Positions 6,584 through 13,988 of a stretch of DNA of 14,649 nt are shown one piece after another. The translations under genes were made by a program, and so were the position numbers. The stretch is from Patescibacteria group bacterium (GTDB lineage Bacteria > Patescibacteriota > WWE3 > 2-01-FULL-39-13), in assembly GCA_030916925.1 (NCBI GenBank), contig JAUPVU010000060.1:1-14649 (forward strand). Reading direction: 5' to 3'. A model generated the notes under the pieces. The model did no database searches. It was not told the DNA's origin and worked only from the letters and a program-made list of their open reading frames with translations. The stretch's first letter is position 1, and the number at the start of each line of letters is the position of its first letter.

Positions 6584-9500
6584 TATTTGATTCTCCATCA
6601 ACGATCTTAATTTCTTCTTCGGTTAAGTCATAAAGTTCATAAACACGTCTATTTACCAGTTTTTCAAGTTCTTCGACTTGCGCTTTCTTTTCAGGGTTAT
6701 TCAAATAGTCCACTGAGGATGTTAACGCAAGTATTTTATTTACAATGTCTACTAGCGGTTTTTGATTTTGGACAGACGCTTTTTTAATTGGTAACAGAGC
6801 TAAATCGGTCATAAGAATCTGTGGATATCCCTGTTGGTTTGTAATAAAACGTTCTTTTGTATAGTAATCAAGCAGTTTTGAGTTTAGCAGTGCGAGTATA
6901 TATTCATTTGAAAATAAATTTGAGTTTGTCCAGCATGAATAAAGCGTACTTTCAGTCAGTGCTAATTCTTTTAAATAAGCGCAACACAAGGTGTCTCCAG
7001 TCCTTCTAATTAATATTCTAGGTATATGATTATGTTTCTCTATTTTTTTTGTGCCACCAACAATCTGTAAACTTTTGTAATGCGCATAGTTACTTGAATG
7101 TACATTCCACCTTGAAATGTGCTTACCTAGTAAAAAACTGCTCATCTCTGGTTTTCTCTCATTAAAAACCACATCATCTCTGTCTTTTACCACCATTCCC
7201 TTAAATAACTCAGTAATATCTCCAAGCATGACTGAATCGAATTCAATTTTAGGTAATAATTTGCTTTCGTTTTTTTTAATTTTTGTTAACGTATTATCTC
7301 CTTCAAAGTGAAAATATAGTGTTTCTCCTTTCCACCCGTCTTGAAACAAGAATATCAAGTTACCAGTAACTGCGTTTTCGAATACATAATTCGTGAAGCT
7401 AGTAATTGTCTTTGTACCGCCTGATTTATTCATAAGATCTACGCAGGGTTTATAGCTACGAGTTTGGTATAAACCTTCAGGAACGATAAAACATAAGTTA
7501 GCATTTGGTTTAAGATGACTTATAAACTTTTCAATAAATAAAACGTATAGATTCTTGGAATATGAACCCTTGATTGATAAAAAATGCTTAATGAAATAAT
7601 CATACATATCCGCATCAGTATTATTTTTAGTTAGTATTTTGTAGGGGGGGTTTGCAATAATTATGTCAAACCCACTTTTAACCCCGAACATCCACTCTGG
7701 ATCAAACCAAGAGGACGTTTTATGGCTAAATGGATCCCACTTCCTCAAAGCATTACTCATCTCTGCATATCCCTGCCCACCGCTTTTTTCCAATAATAAA
7801 CCTATTTCCTTTTGTGTTTTGTAAAATTCTGAAACCAATTCTGCTCTATCAATACCTGAAGAATTAAAATACTCATCCCGAATCTGCTTGAGAAGTCCAA
7901 TACCATCCAGGTCTTCATATATAGCAAATAGTCCTTCGGACTTTGGCAAGCTTATTAAGCTATTTGCTGTAACAAATTTAAAATCAAGATTGGGTAGTGG
8001 TTTTATGCCTCTGTTTTCCTCATTTTCTTTTATAATCTCATCAACAATTAAGGTAAGAAAACACCTTAGCCTTGCAATTTCTGTGGCTATTGGTTGAATA
8101 TCCACTCCAAAAATACTTTCCTTAATTATTCCTATTTTTCTTAGAAAATCTAATTCGTTGTTGGAGAACTTTTTCTCAATTTCTTTTCTAAACTCTGGAC
8201 TTGCTTTAGCCAATTGTCTCTTAAACCATATTTGTCCGTTGGGATCTGCCTGCTGTAAAATGAAAACTATTTTTTGAAGTGCACCAATAGGAAAAGCTCC
8301 AGAGCCACAAGCTGGATCAAGTATTTTCACCTTTTCAATTGCTTCTACGAGTTCTTCCTTCTCGTTTTCCTTCAGTGGGTATGAAGAATCGTCTGATAAA
8401 TCATAGCTAATAATTGCCTTTAATTTATCAACATCAATAGTAGTTTTTTGTTTTAAATAAAGCAAAAGGCTTTCATCTACCATATAATCAACAATGTCAC
8501 GAGGGGTGTAATAACTGCCTGTGCTTTTGCGAGCAGATTCTCCTGTCTCGGGATTAATTTCTGCAAGCAGATTTTCAAAAATTCGTCCAAGCATTTCCGG
8601 GTCAATAGACAACTCCTCATCAGTACTTGTGTTCTCATCAATTGTGAAGTTGTAGGTTTCTAAAATACCCAATAATTCCTTAAACCACTCATCCGGAACT
8701 ACAACCGTATTGTGGAATTGCGCTTCTTTACCTTCGTTATAGCTAAAAAAGTCGTCATCATGCGGAGAGAACAGACCTCCATTTAAATATGGGATTTGAG
8801 AGAAAGACTTTGACGCAAAACCATCTTTTCTGGACTTAATTGGCTTGTTAAGAACTTCAAAAAATATTGGCTCTAGAATTTTATGATAGTAGTCCGAATT
8901 ATCTGATATGGCATTCAGGGAAAGCAATTCCTTAGGCATTAAAGAGATTCCAGATTCACTAACTTTTTCTTTTAAAAACCAGCAGAAAATAACTCTCCCC
9001 ACAAGTCTAACTGCAAATTCTGTACTTATTTTACTGTAATCATTTGTCAAGGGAAGCTTAAGAAGTGACTCATATGTTTTTTTGTTTCTGCCTTCACCCC
9101 TTGTTCCACCAACTAATTTTGTGAAGCTTTCAGAAATTTCCTTATAAAATTCTTTATTAACGACTTCAAGTGAGAATCTACTTTTCAGATCATTAAAATC
9201 AAGCGCTTTTCCCAGCTTGAGAAGAAATTTAGTGGGAGTATTTACCTTTGCATTGGGACCCAAAACATAAGAGTGTCTTTTGGGATTAGATAATTTAGTA
9301 ATTATCTTGCCATCATTCCATACAGGGGTACTCGTTAATAGAGAAAACCTCCAATTATCTGAATTTTCTGAGTAATATGCAATTAAGGCATTAGGTGTGC
9401 CATAGTTTTTAATAAGATTAAAACTATCTTTTGCCAATCCTACTTTTCTTCCAGATGGATCTTTTGATGTTTCAATTATAAAAACCCTGACACCTAGCGA

Positions 9501-9644
9501 TGACTCACCTAGCGTCTTTATCGAATTAACATCAGAGAAACCGTTTGGAACTTCAACTTTTCTTAAATCTCTTGAAAAATCAGGAAGAAATTCTTCAATC
9601 CAATCACTAAAATTATCAAGATTAAATTTTTTGTCTAACATCAT
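6570..9644 (-). CDS. Eco57I-like N6-adenine DNA methyltransferase with TaqI-like specificity region
   Basis: This 1024-aa protein should transfer a methyl group from S-adenosylmethionine to the N6 of adenine in a specific DNA site. The SAM-binding motif I is D443-PACGSGAF and the catalytic motif IV is N665-PPY668, in the order of gamma-class amino-methyltransferases. Residues 1-150 hold the N-terminal domain seen in Eco57I-type enzymes (VFIIETSKD, then YGTPNALIAYYSENSDNWRF), but no clear PD-(D/E)XK triad, so cutting by this protein is doubtful. A GSYYTPRDIVDYM stretch before motif I is typical of the family. The C-terminal 250 residues have the TaqI-like target-recognition pattern (LLGKHISRW, IPRILIRRTGD, ALLNSKLLDYY, YPQI..LPI). 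Its ATG overlaps the helicase stop (ATGA), suggesting coupling. Motif IV is encoded over a run of seven C. Without a clear nuclease of its own, it probably protects host DNA while the PLD-helicase restricts. Confidence 0.88.
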   Translation of the reverse strand: MMLDKKFNLDNFSDWIEEFLPDFSRDLRKVEVPNGFSDVNSIKTLGESSLGVRVFIIETSKDPSGRKVGLAKDSFNLIKNYGTPNALIAYYSENSDNWRFSLLTSTPVWNDGKIITKLSNPKRHSYVLGPNAKVNTPTKFLLKLGKALDFNDLKSRFSLEVVNKEFYKEISESFTKLVGGTRGEGRNKKTYESLLKLPLTNDYSKISTEFAVRLVGRVIFCWFLKEKVSESGISLMPKELLSLNAISDNSDYYHKILEPIFFEVLNKPIKSRKDGFASKSFSQIPYLNGGLFSPHDDDFFSYNEGKEAQFHNTVVVPDEWFKELLGILETYNFTIDENTSTDEELSIDPEMLGRIFENLLAEINPETGESARKSTGSYYTPRDIVDYMVDESLLLYLKQKTTIDVDKLKAIISYDLSDDSSYPLKENEKEELVEAIEKVKILDPACGSGAFPIGALQKIVFILQQADPNGQIWFKRQLAKASPEFRKEIEKKFSNNELDFLRKIGIIKESIFGVDIQPIATEIARLRCFLTLIVDEIIKENEENRGIKPLPNLDFKFVTANSLISLPKSEGLFAIYEDLDGIGLLKQIRDEYFNSSGIDRAELVSEFYKTQKEIGLLLEKSGGQGYAEMSNALRKWDPFSHKTSSWFDPEWMFGVKSGFDIIIANPPYKILTKNNTDADMYDYFIKHFLSIKGSYSKNLYVLFIEKFISHLKPNANLCFIVPEGLYQTRSYKPCVDLMNKSGGTKTITSFTNYVFENAVTGNLIFLFQDGWKGETLYFHFEGDNTLTKIKKNESKLLPKIEFDSVMLGDITELFKGMVVKDRDDVVFNERKPEMSSFLLGKHISRWNVHSSNYAHYKSLQIVGGTKKIEKHNHIPRILIRRTGDTLCCAYLKELALTESTLYSCWTNSNLFSNEYILALLNSKLLDYYTKERFITNQQGYPQILMTDLALLPIKKASVQNQKPLVDIVNKILALTSSVDYLNNPEKKAQVEELEKLVNRRVYELYDLTEEEIKIVDGESNNESN
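6593..6596 (-). promoter_or_regulatory. Shine-Dalgarno that decides the membrane-protein start
   Basis: GGAG on the minus strand lies 9 nt before ATG 6583, inside the end of the methylase gene. It is the clearest ribosome binding site in the window and favours 6583 over the upstream ATG 6598 and TTG 6601. Confidence 0.5.
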
Positions 9645-12600
9645 GATCTTAATTCTTCAGATAGTACTACCAATTCAGAAAGCCCTTCTAGTTGGTCAAC
9701 TCTTTTGAGGCTTGTTGCAATAGATTGTCTTGATACGATTTCTTGCAGTTCCTTATATGCATCTTCATAACTGTCCATATTTATTCTACTTATCTGTTTG
9801 TACTGCCCTTCACTTAAATCATCGTATTCCTTAATAACTTTAGTAAGATCAATGGCATAGTCCTTTGCAGGAGGATAATTCTCTATAAAAATTTGTAGTG
9901 GCTGGAGTGCTTTTGCTCGGTTACCGCTTATTCTTGGAAGCTGGTGTCTCTCAAAGAGCTTATCTCGAATAAGAATAAACAGTTCATTAAATGCATTATC
10001 GGGAGCCGCACCTTCCTCTTCAGGCTTAGCTGCAAATAGTGGCAGTACAATTTCTGATGACACGATTTTTGGCTCCTCATCAATTATTTTTATTGCAAAT
10101 ACATCGTGATTTCCTTTCTTGCCATATGCAATGCCTCCGGAAAATTTCTGATTTGTACGTAATACTCTACTTCTTGGACGAATACTGATAGCTTGATCAA
10201 TTACATCATCAGGTGTCTGATCATAGACTTCACGGTGAATAGCATCCCATGATTCATATTCTGCTTCCGCATTTGCTTTTACATACTCATCTTTAAAATA
10301 TGATTTTAAGTCTTCATCTGGGGTTAGGGTTCTAATGTCACTTCCGACGACAGCATTGATAAGTGTCATTTTAAGCGTACTTATTTGCTGAATTCTTGTC
10401 TCTGCTTCTCCTATGTCAGTCGGGAAGAAATTATAAACATACAAATTTTCAAAGACCTTCTTATTAATACGATTGATACGACCAATTCTTTGAATGACTC
10501 TAGTTGGATTGAATGGAATGTCATAGTTAAAAATTATTCCTGCTCGATGGAGATTGTAACCTTCACTGAGGGCGTCTGTTGCAATAAGAACATCGTAGTC
10601 GTTTGTTTGGAGATGGGGTTTTATGCCTGCATCGAAATCGGATCTTAATAACTCACGAGTAGCTTTAGATGCGTCTTTTGCTGTGTATTTAAAAACACGA
10701 TCAATACCAGCCTTTTTTACAGCATTGCCGAGATATTCTACAGTATCGGCATACGCTGAAAAAATTACGATTTTTCTTTCGGGATCTTCATTTAATAATT
10801 CTTTAATCTTTTCAACTAAGTAATCCAATTTTGGATCTAGATCTGGCCTTACGGCATCTTGACCAAACCACTGATTCATAATTGAAATAAGAAGTTTAGT
10901 ATCTGATTCAACGTCTTGTATGAATTCAGGCTTCATCCAGTCTCTTTCAACGAAAACCATCTTGTGCTTAGTATCATTATCCTCATCGAATTGTTCTGTA
11001 AATTCTGTTACTACGTCATCGCCAGCATCGGAAGTAAATGTGTCCGGATCTGGAATTTTTCCTTTCTTTAAAATCGGAACTTTTCCTTGGTCGTTATACC
11101 ATCGGGTAATCAATTGATTGGAGTTAATCATATTCTGGAGAGTGATTTTAAATGCTTCTTTGGAGCTTTCAAAACGCATAACGAGTAAGCGCTTCATGAA
11201 TGAAGCAATATTTGTTTGTGCAGTTTGTAGATCTATGTCACTAAGATCTTCACCGTATTTTTCTATAAACTGAGTTTTCTTGTCGTCAGAAATGTAAGTT
11301 GCAGGTTTGTAGCGAGCTCCTTCAAATCCCTCAGTATCTGAAGTTATTTTTTGAAGTGTATTAAGATATAAATTAAATAATTCACCCAATTCATATTCCA
11401 GAAGTTCAGGTCCTACAACATTTGCGAATGCGATACCTTGCTTAACAAGATTATTTTTGTATCTTGTAATCGTTTGTAGATCTAATCTTGATCTCCTAAC
11501 AATAACAGGTTCAATGAGTCTTCTTAATTCTTGGGCAATTTCTTTTGTTTCATCTCCAACTTCTTCTGGAGTTAATTTGTCACCACGAATACTAGTTCTT
11601 AACTTTCTGTATCTATCGATAAGCTCTCGAAATCTTAAGGAAAGATTATCAACAGAACGAATGGTTGATTGTCCTGGCGTTTGAAAAAGTTTTACAAGTG
11701 CAAAAACATCTTTGGGGTCATTATTAAATGGAGTAGCAGTGAGGACTACAACTTTATTATCTACGTTACTACGTGCCATTGAGTGCAAAAGCATATAATC
11801 ATCTGTTAATTCATTTCTATACCTGTGGGCTTCATCAAGAATAAGAAGAATAGGACCATTTACTTGTTGGGTGCACCATTTATATGCATCTTCAATTTTT
11901 CCTGAGCTAAAAATTTGTGTTCCTGGAAGTCTGAAATGTGCCTGATATTCTTCCCACTGCGTTTTTAAATGGGGTGGGCATATAATCACTACATTCATAT
12001 GGGATTTTTGTGCTAAGTTGTATGCAATGGCTGATGCAATAATGCTTTTTCCAAGACCTACAACATCTGCCACTATTACTCCACCATATTGATTGATTCG
12101 ATCAATTCCCATTCTTATTGCATCAAGCTGGTATTCCAAATCAAGAAAAGAGTCATCAGTAATCTGCCCAGGAGAAACTATATCTGTTTTTTTATCGTTT
12201 CCGAATAACTCATGCAAAACCCGTATGTACATGAGGTAAGGATTTACAACAGAATTAATCCATAATTTTTTAATTACTTTTTTAAACTCTTCATTATTAT
12301 CAGAAGTTGCAATATCGATATTTTGGCTTTCAACCCACATTGATTCAAATTTTCTTCCTGCCTCTTCAAAACCGGCTCTATCTCTATAGCTTTCATTCAA
12401 TTCGCCTTGTTCAAGCAAACCGTTGTAAGTAAGATTGCTAGATCCAATAAATTTTGTACCAGGAGAATCTCCACCCTGGTTAGCCTCTGGCTTGTTATAA
12501 ACTAAGTACATTTTTCCATGTTCATCTGTATTTGTGAGTTTGATCTGAAGAGAACCGTCAATAATTTTTTGTTCAAAAATCTTGTAAGCTTTTTGTGATT

Positions 12601-12943
12601 CAGGATCGTCAAAGACCTGTGATTCATTAAATAACTTAGAAAAACCTTCAAAATATTTATCTTTCTGCTCAGTTCGAGAAATAAATGTGTCCCATGATTG
12701 AAATCTTTCAAGTTCAACTGGTTTACCAGTTTTTTGTTGCATCGAGATAATATTTGGCACTGCTTTTGGATCTATTTGTTTTCCGACCAGAATTCTTACT
12801 TGTTTGTCTTTCAGGTGCTCAGCAAGAAGTTCAAATCCTGAAAAGTAGAAATATCCGACCTGAATATCAATTCTGTCCGAAGTGGTTAGCGCATTAATAA
12901 GCGCTTGATGCATTGTTTGGTTTTTATTATCTATTAGAGCCAT
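9641..12943 (-). CDS. PLD nuclease-SNF2 helicase fusion
   Basis: This 1100-aa protein is the likely effector. The N-terminal domain (about 1-215) is a phospholipase D-type nuclease: H142-G-K144 and later G167-S-S-N170 in FIGSSNLTYNGL, followed by the usual ELNE. It has a single HxK/GSxxN half-site, so a dimer would be needed. An SF2/SNF2 helicase core follows: Walker A VVGLGKS (K299), Walker B D370-E-A-H, TATPF (T402) and motif VI Q818-RIGRINR. The last 200 residues are a charged tail with no named motif. The helicase should translocate on double-stranded DNA by ATP hydrolysis, and the PLD domain would cut without metal, as in BfiI-type enzymes (family knowledge). DISARM DrmD is an SNF2 helicase and DrmC a PLD protein; here both functions are in one chain. 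It starts 1 nt after the HTH gene and overlaps the methylase by 4 nt. Confidence 0.88.
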   Translation of the reverse strand: MALIDNKNQTMHQALINALTTSDRIDIQVGYFYFSGFELLAEHLKDKQVRILVGKQIDPKAVPNIISMQQKTGKPVELERFQSWDTFISRTEQKDKYFEGFSKLFNESQVFDDPESQKAYKIFEQKIIDGSLQIKLTNTDEHGKMYLVYNKPEANQGGDSPGTKFIGSSNLTYNGLLEQGELNESYRDRAGFEEAGRKFESMWVESQNIDIATSDNNEEFKKVIKKLWINSVVNPYLMYIRVLHELFGNDKKTDIVSPGQITDDSFLDLEYQLDAIRMGIDRINQYGGVIVADVVGLGKSIIASAIAYNLAQKSHMNVVIICPPHLKTQWEEYQAHFRLPGTQIFSSGKIEDAYKWCTQQVNGPILLILDEAHRYRNELTDDYMLLHSMARSNVDNKVVVLTATPFNNDPKDVFALVKLFQTPGQSTIRSVDNLSLRFRELIDRYRKLRTSIRGDKLTPEEVGDETKEIAQELRRLIEPVIVRRSRLDLQTITRYKNNLVKQGIAFANVVGPELLEYELGELFNLYLNTLQKITSDTEGFEGARYKPATYISDDKKTQFIEKYGEDLSDIDLQTAQTNIASFMKRLLVMRFESSKEAFKITLQNMINSNQLITRWYNDQGKVPILKKGKIPDPDTFTSDAGDDVVTEFTEQFDEDNDTKHKMVFVERDWMKPEFIQDVESDTKLLISIMNQWFGQDAVRPDLDPKLDYLVEKIKELLNEDPERKIVIFSAYADTVEYLGNAVKKAGIDRVFKYTAKDASKATRELLRSDFDAGIKPHLQTNDYDVLIATDALSEGYNLHRAGIIFNYDIPFNPTRVIQRIGRINRINKKVFENLYVYNFFPTDIGEAETRIQQISTLKMTLINAVVGSDIRTLTPDEDLKSYFKDEYVKANAEAEYESWDAIHREVYDQTPDDVIDQAISIRPRSRVLRTNQKFSGGIAYGKKGNHDVFAIKIIDEEPKIVSSEIVLPLFAAKPEEEGAAPDNAFNELFILIRDKLFERHQLPRISGNRAKALQPLQIFIENYPPAKDYAIDLTKVIKEYDDLSEGQYKQISRINMDSYEDAYKELQEIVSRQSIATSLKRVDQLEGLSELVVLSEELRS

Positions 12944-12944
12944 A

Positions 12945-13139
12945 TTATTTATTATGCTTATTACTCATTAGCTTTTCTATATCCAATTTTCTATATTTTC
13001 TATCTTTTCTGGCTCCAAATCGTACGGCTTTAAGAATCCCTTTCTCGTCCCACTGCCTCAGAGTATTTGGGTGGACCTGGAGAATTTCGCAGGTCTGCTT
13101 GAGCGTCAAAAGCTCTGGTAATTCATCTTTTTTATTCAT
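12945..13139 (-). CDS. small MerR/excisionase-type HTH protein, operon leader
   Basis: This 64-aa protein is nearly all one winged helix-turn-helix of the excisionase/MerR N-terminal type (HTH_17): LLTLKQTCEILQVHPNTLRQWDEKG is the helix-turn-helix (about residues 10-34), followed by the wing and the basic RKYRKLDIEKLM end. Such proteins bind DNA as short regulators or recombination directionality factors. No integrase is nearby, and it is the first gene of the methylase/helicase operon with a 1-nt gap (TAA-T-ATG). A transcriptional controller of the operon, in the manner of restriction-modification C proteins, is therefore the best guess. It could also act on the divergent 244-aa gene, whose promoter overlaps its own. 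A 93-codon ORF on the opposite strand over the same DNA is not credible. Confidence 0.82.
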   Translation of the reverse strand: MNKKDELPELLTLKQTCEILQVHPNTLRQWDEKGILKAVRFGARKDRKYRKLDIEKLMSNKHNK

Positions 13140-13169
13140 TTGTAATTTAACTTACCATTTGCTAACATT

Positions 13170-13198
13170 ATTCTACATTTTTAAGCTCATATAATCAA
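13170..13198 (-). promoter_or_regulatory. promoter of the HTH/helicase/methylase operon
   Basis: On the minus strand, a -35 TTGATT (13193-13198, 4 of 6) and a -10 TAGAAT (13170-13175, 5 of 6) are separated by exactly 17 bp. The predicted start near 13163 leaves a leader of about 24 nt before the HTH ATG, without a strong Shine-Dalgarno. The -35 overlaps the -10 box of the divergent 244-aa gene. Confidence 0.45.
13190..13195 (+). promoter_or_regulatory. -10 box of the 244-aa gene, apparently leaderless
   Basis: A perfect TATAAT ends 9 nt before ATG 13205, so the transcript would begin about 2-3 nt before the start codon. No good -35 is present. It shares bases with the -35 of the opposing operon promoter, so RNA polymerase cannot occupy both at once. 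Confidence 0.45.
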
Positions 13199-13204
13199 TA
13201 GAAA

Positions 13205-13939
13205 ATGAAGATCAAATATCACGAAAAAGCACTCTCAAGGCTAAAGCAAAAAATAAAACTACTTGTAGCAAGACCTGATTTTCAAAAAGATATCCAAGAA
13301 TTAAGAACAAAATGGAAAATTCCCTCAGACGGTATTAAAGATGAGGAGGCAAATGAAAATTGGAATATGCAATTAGGTATTGATACAGATGAGTACTATG
13401 ATAAGAATTGGCCAAAAGAGCGAAAAGAACTTATTGCTCTTAGAAAAGCCGGAAAACACAGAGAAGCAGACGAAATTAAAAAGAAGATAAATGCTGATGC
13501 ACCACTAAATGCGTTCAATAACGATATCTGGAGCGTAATCCGTAAATATAGACTTTCATCCAAATGGCACAATGGAATTCGTAGGTACTTACTATTTAAT
13601 GATCCGGCGAATTTGAGCATCTCATATGGAATAGTAGTGAAATTTGAATGGGAAAATGGAATGAGAAAGATTCTACTCGAAATTGACGAAGACACGACGC
13701 TTGAAGATTTAAGAAACGTATGGTCATGGGCAAGAAAACTACAAAGAGGCAAGCAGTACGATAAATATCAACCAATTAAAAATTTTGAAAGGGATAACCG
13801 AGCATACAATTTGCAGCTTGAAGGGAGAACTGAAAAAGAAATCGGCGACATAATACAATTGGAGTTTGGAGATACTCTTGATTACAACGAGCTCAATATT
13901 GCTATAAAACGCCACAAAAAACGCCTCAACATCAATTAA
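13205..13939 (+). CDS. unknown 244-aa protein with HTH-like C-terminus, perhaps phage-derived
   Basis: I do not recognise this protein. It is basic, with lysine-rich helices at the N-terminus (KALSRLKQKIKLLVARPDF), a tryptophan-rich middle (IWSVIRKYRLSSKWHNGIRRYLLF, split by turns) and a strand pair (ISYGIVVKFEWENG, MRKILLEID). The C-terminus (about 195-244), GRTEKEIGDIIQLEFGD...IAIKRHKKRL, resembles a helix-turn-helix such as those of terminase small subunits or transposase-like proteins. It sits just before a ParB-methylase fusion, a pairing common near phage packaging genes, so a phage or mobile-element origin is plausible but unproven. The start is supported by the -10 box 9 nt upstream. 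The stop codon lies inside a perfect palindrome. Confidence 0.7.
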   Translation: MKIKYHEKALSRLKQKIKLLVARPDFQKDIQELRTKWKIPSDGIKDEEANENWNMQLGIDTDEYYDKNWPKERKELIALRKAGKHREADEIKKKINADAPLNAFNNDIWSVIRKYRLSSKWHNGIRRYLLFNDPANLSISYGIVVKFEWENGMRKILLEIDEDTTLEDLRNVWSWARKLQRGKQYDKYQPIKNFERDNRAYNLQLEGRTEKEIGDIIQLEFGDTLDYNELNIAIKRHKKRLNIN

Positions 13940-13953
13940 GCTTAATTGATGTT
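13928..13953. terminator. perfect 26-bp palindrome over a stop codon, candidate terminator or operator
   Basis: The 13-base arm AACATCAATTAAG is followed at once by its exact reverse complement, centred between 13940 and 13941. It contains the TAA stop of the 244-aa gene (13937-13939). As RNA it would form about a 10-bp stem with an AAGCUU-type loop, followed by UUU, which fits a weak intrinsic terminator before the next gene's own promoter. The stem is AT-rich, so a dimeric-protein binding site is an alternative. Confidence 0.5.
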
Positions 13954-13976
13954 TATACAACAACCTCTTCGGTTCA

Positions 13977-13982
13977 TATACT
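13977..13982 (+). promoter_or_regulatory. -10 box of the ParB-methylase gene, leaderless
   Basis: TATACT (5 of 6) ends 6 nt before ATG 13989, which places the expected transcription start on or next to the A of the start codon. No clear -35 is seen at 16-18 bp. Confidence 0.4.
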
Positions 13983-13988
13983 ACCATT

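Noticed and set aside
6584..6601. Longer start (TTG 6601 or ATG 6598) for the membrane protein
   Set aside because: ATG 6583 has a GGAG 9 nt upstream and puts the basic residues and the anchor right at the N-terminus.
6570..13139. Canonical DISARM, BREX or type I restriction-modification
   Set aside because: There is no DrmA/DrmB (DUF1998) and no BrxA/B/C/L or PglZ gene. No HsdS or HsdR-type architecture is seen. Only the helicase, methylase and PLD logic is shared.
12913..13194. 93-codon plus-strand ORF over the HTH gene
   Set aside because: It is antisense to a clear HTH domain, and its hydrophobic, leucine/serine-rich translation is what the reverse of AT-rich coding sequence gives.
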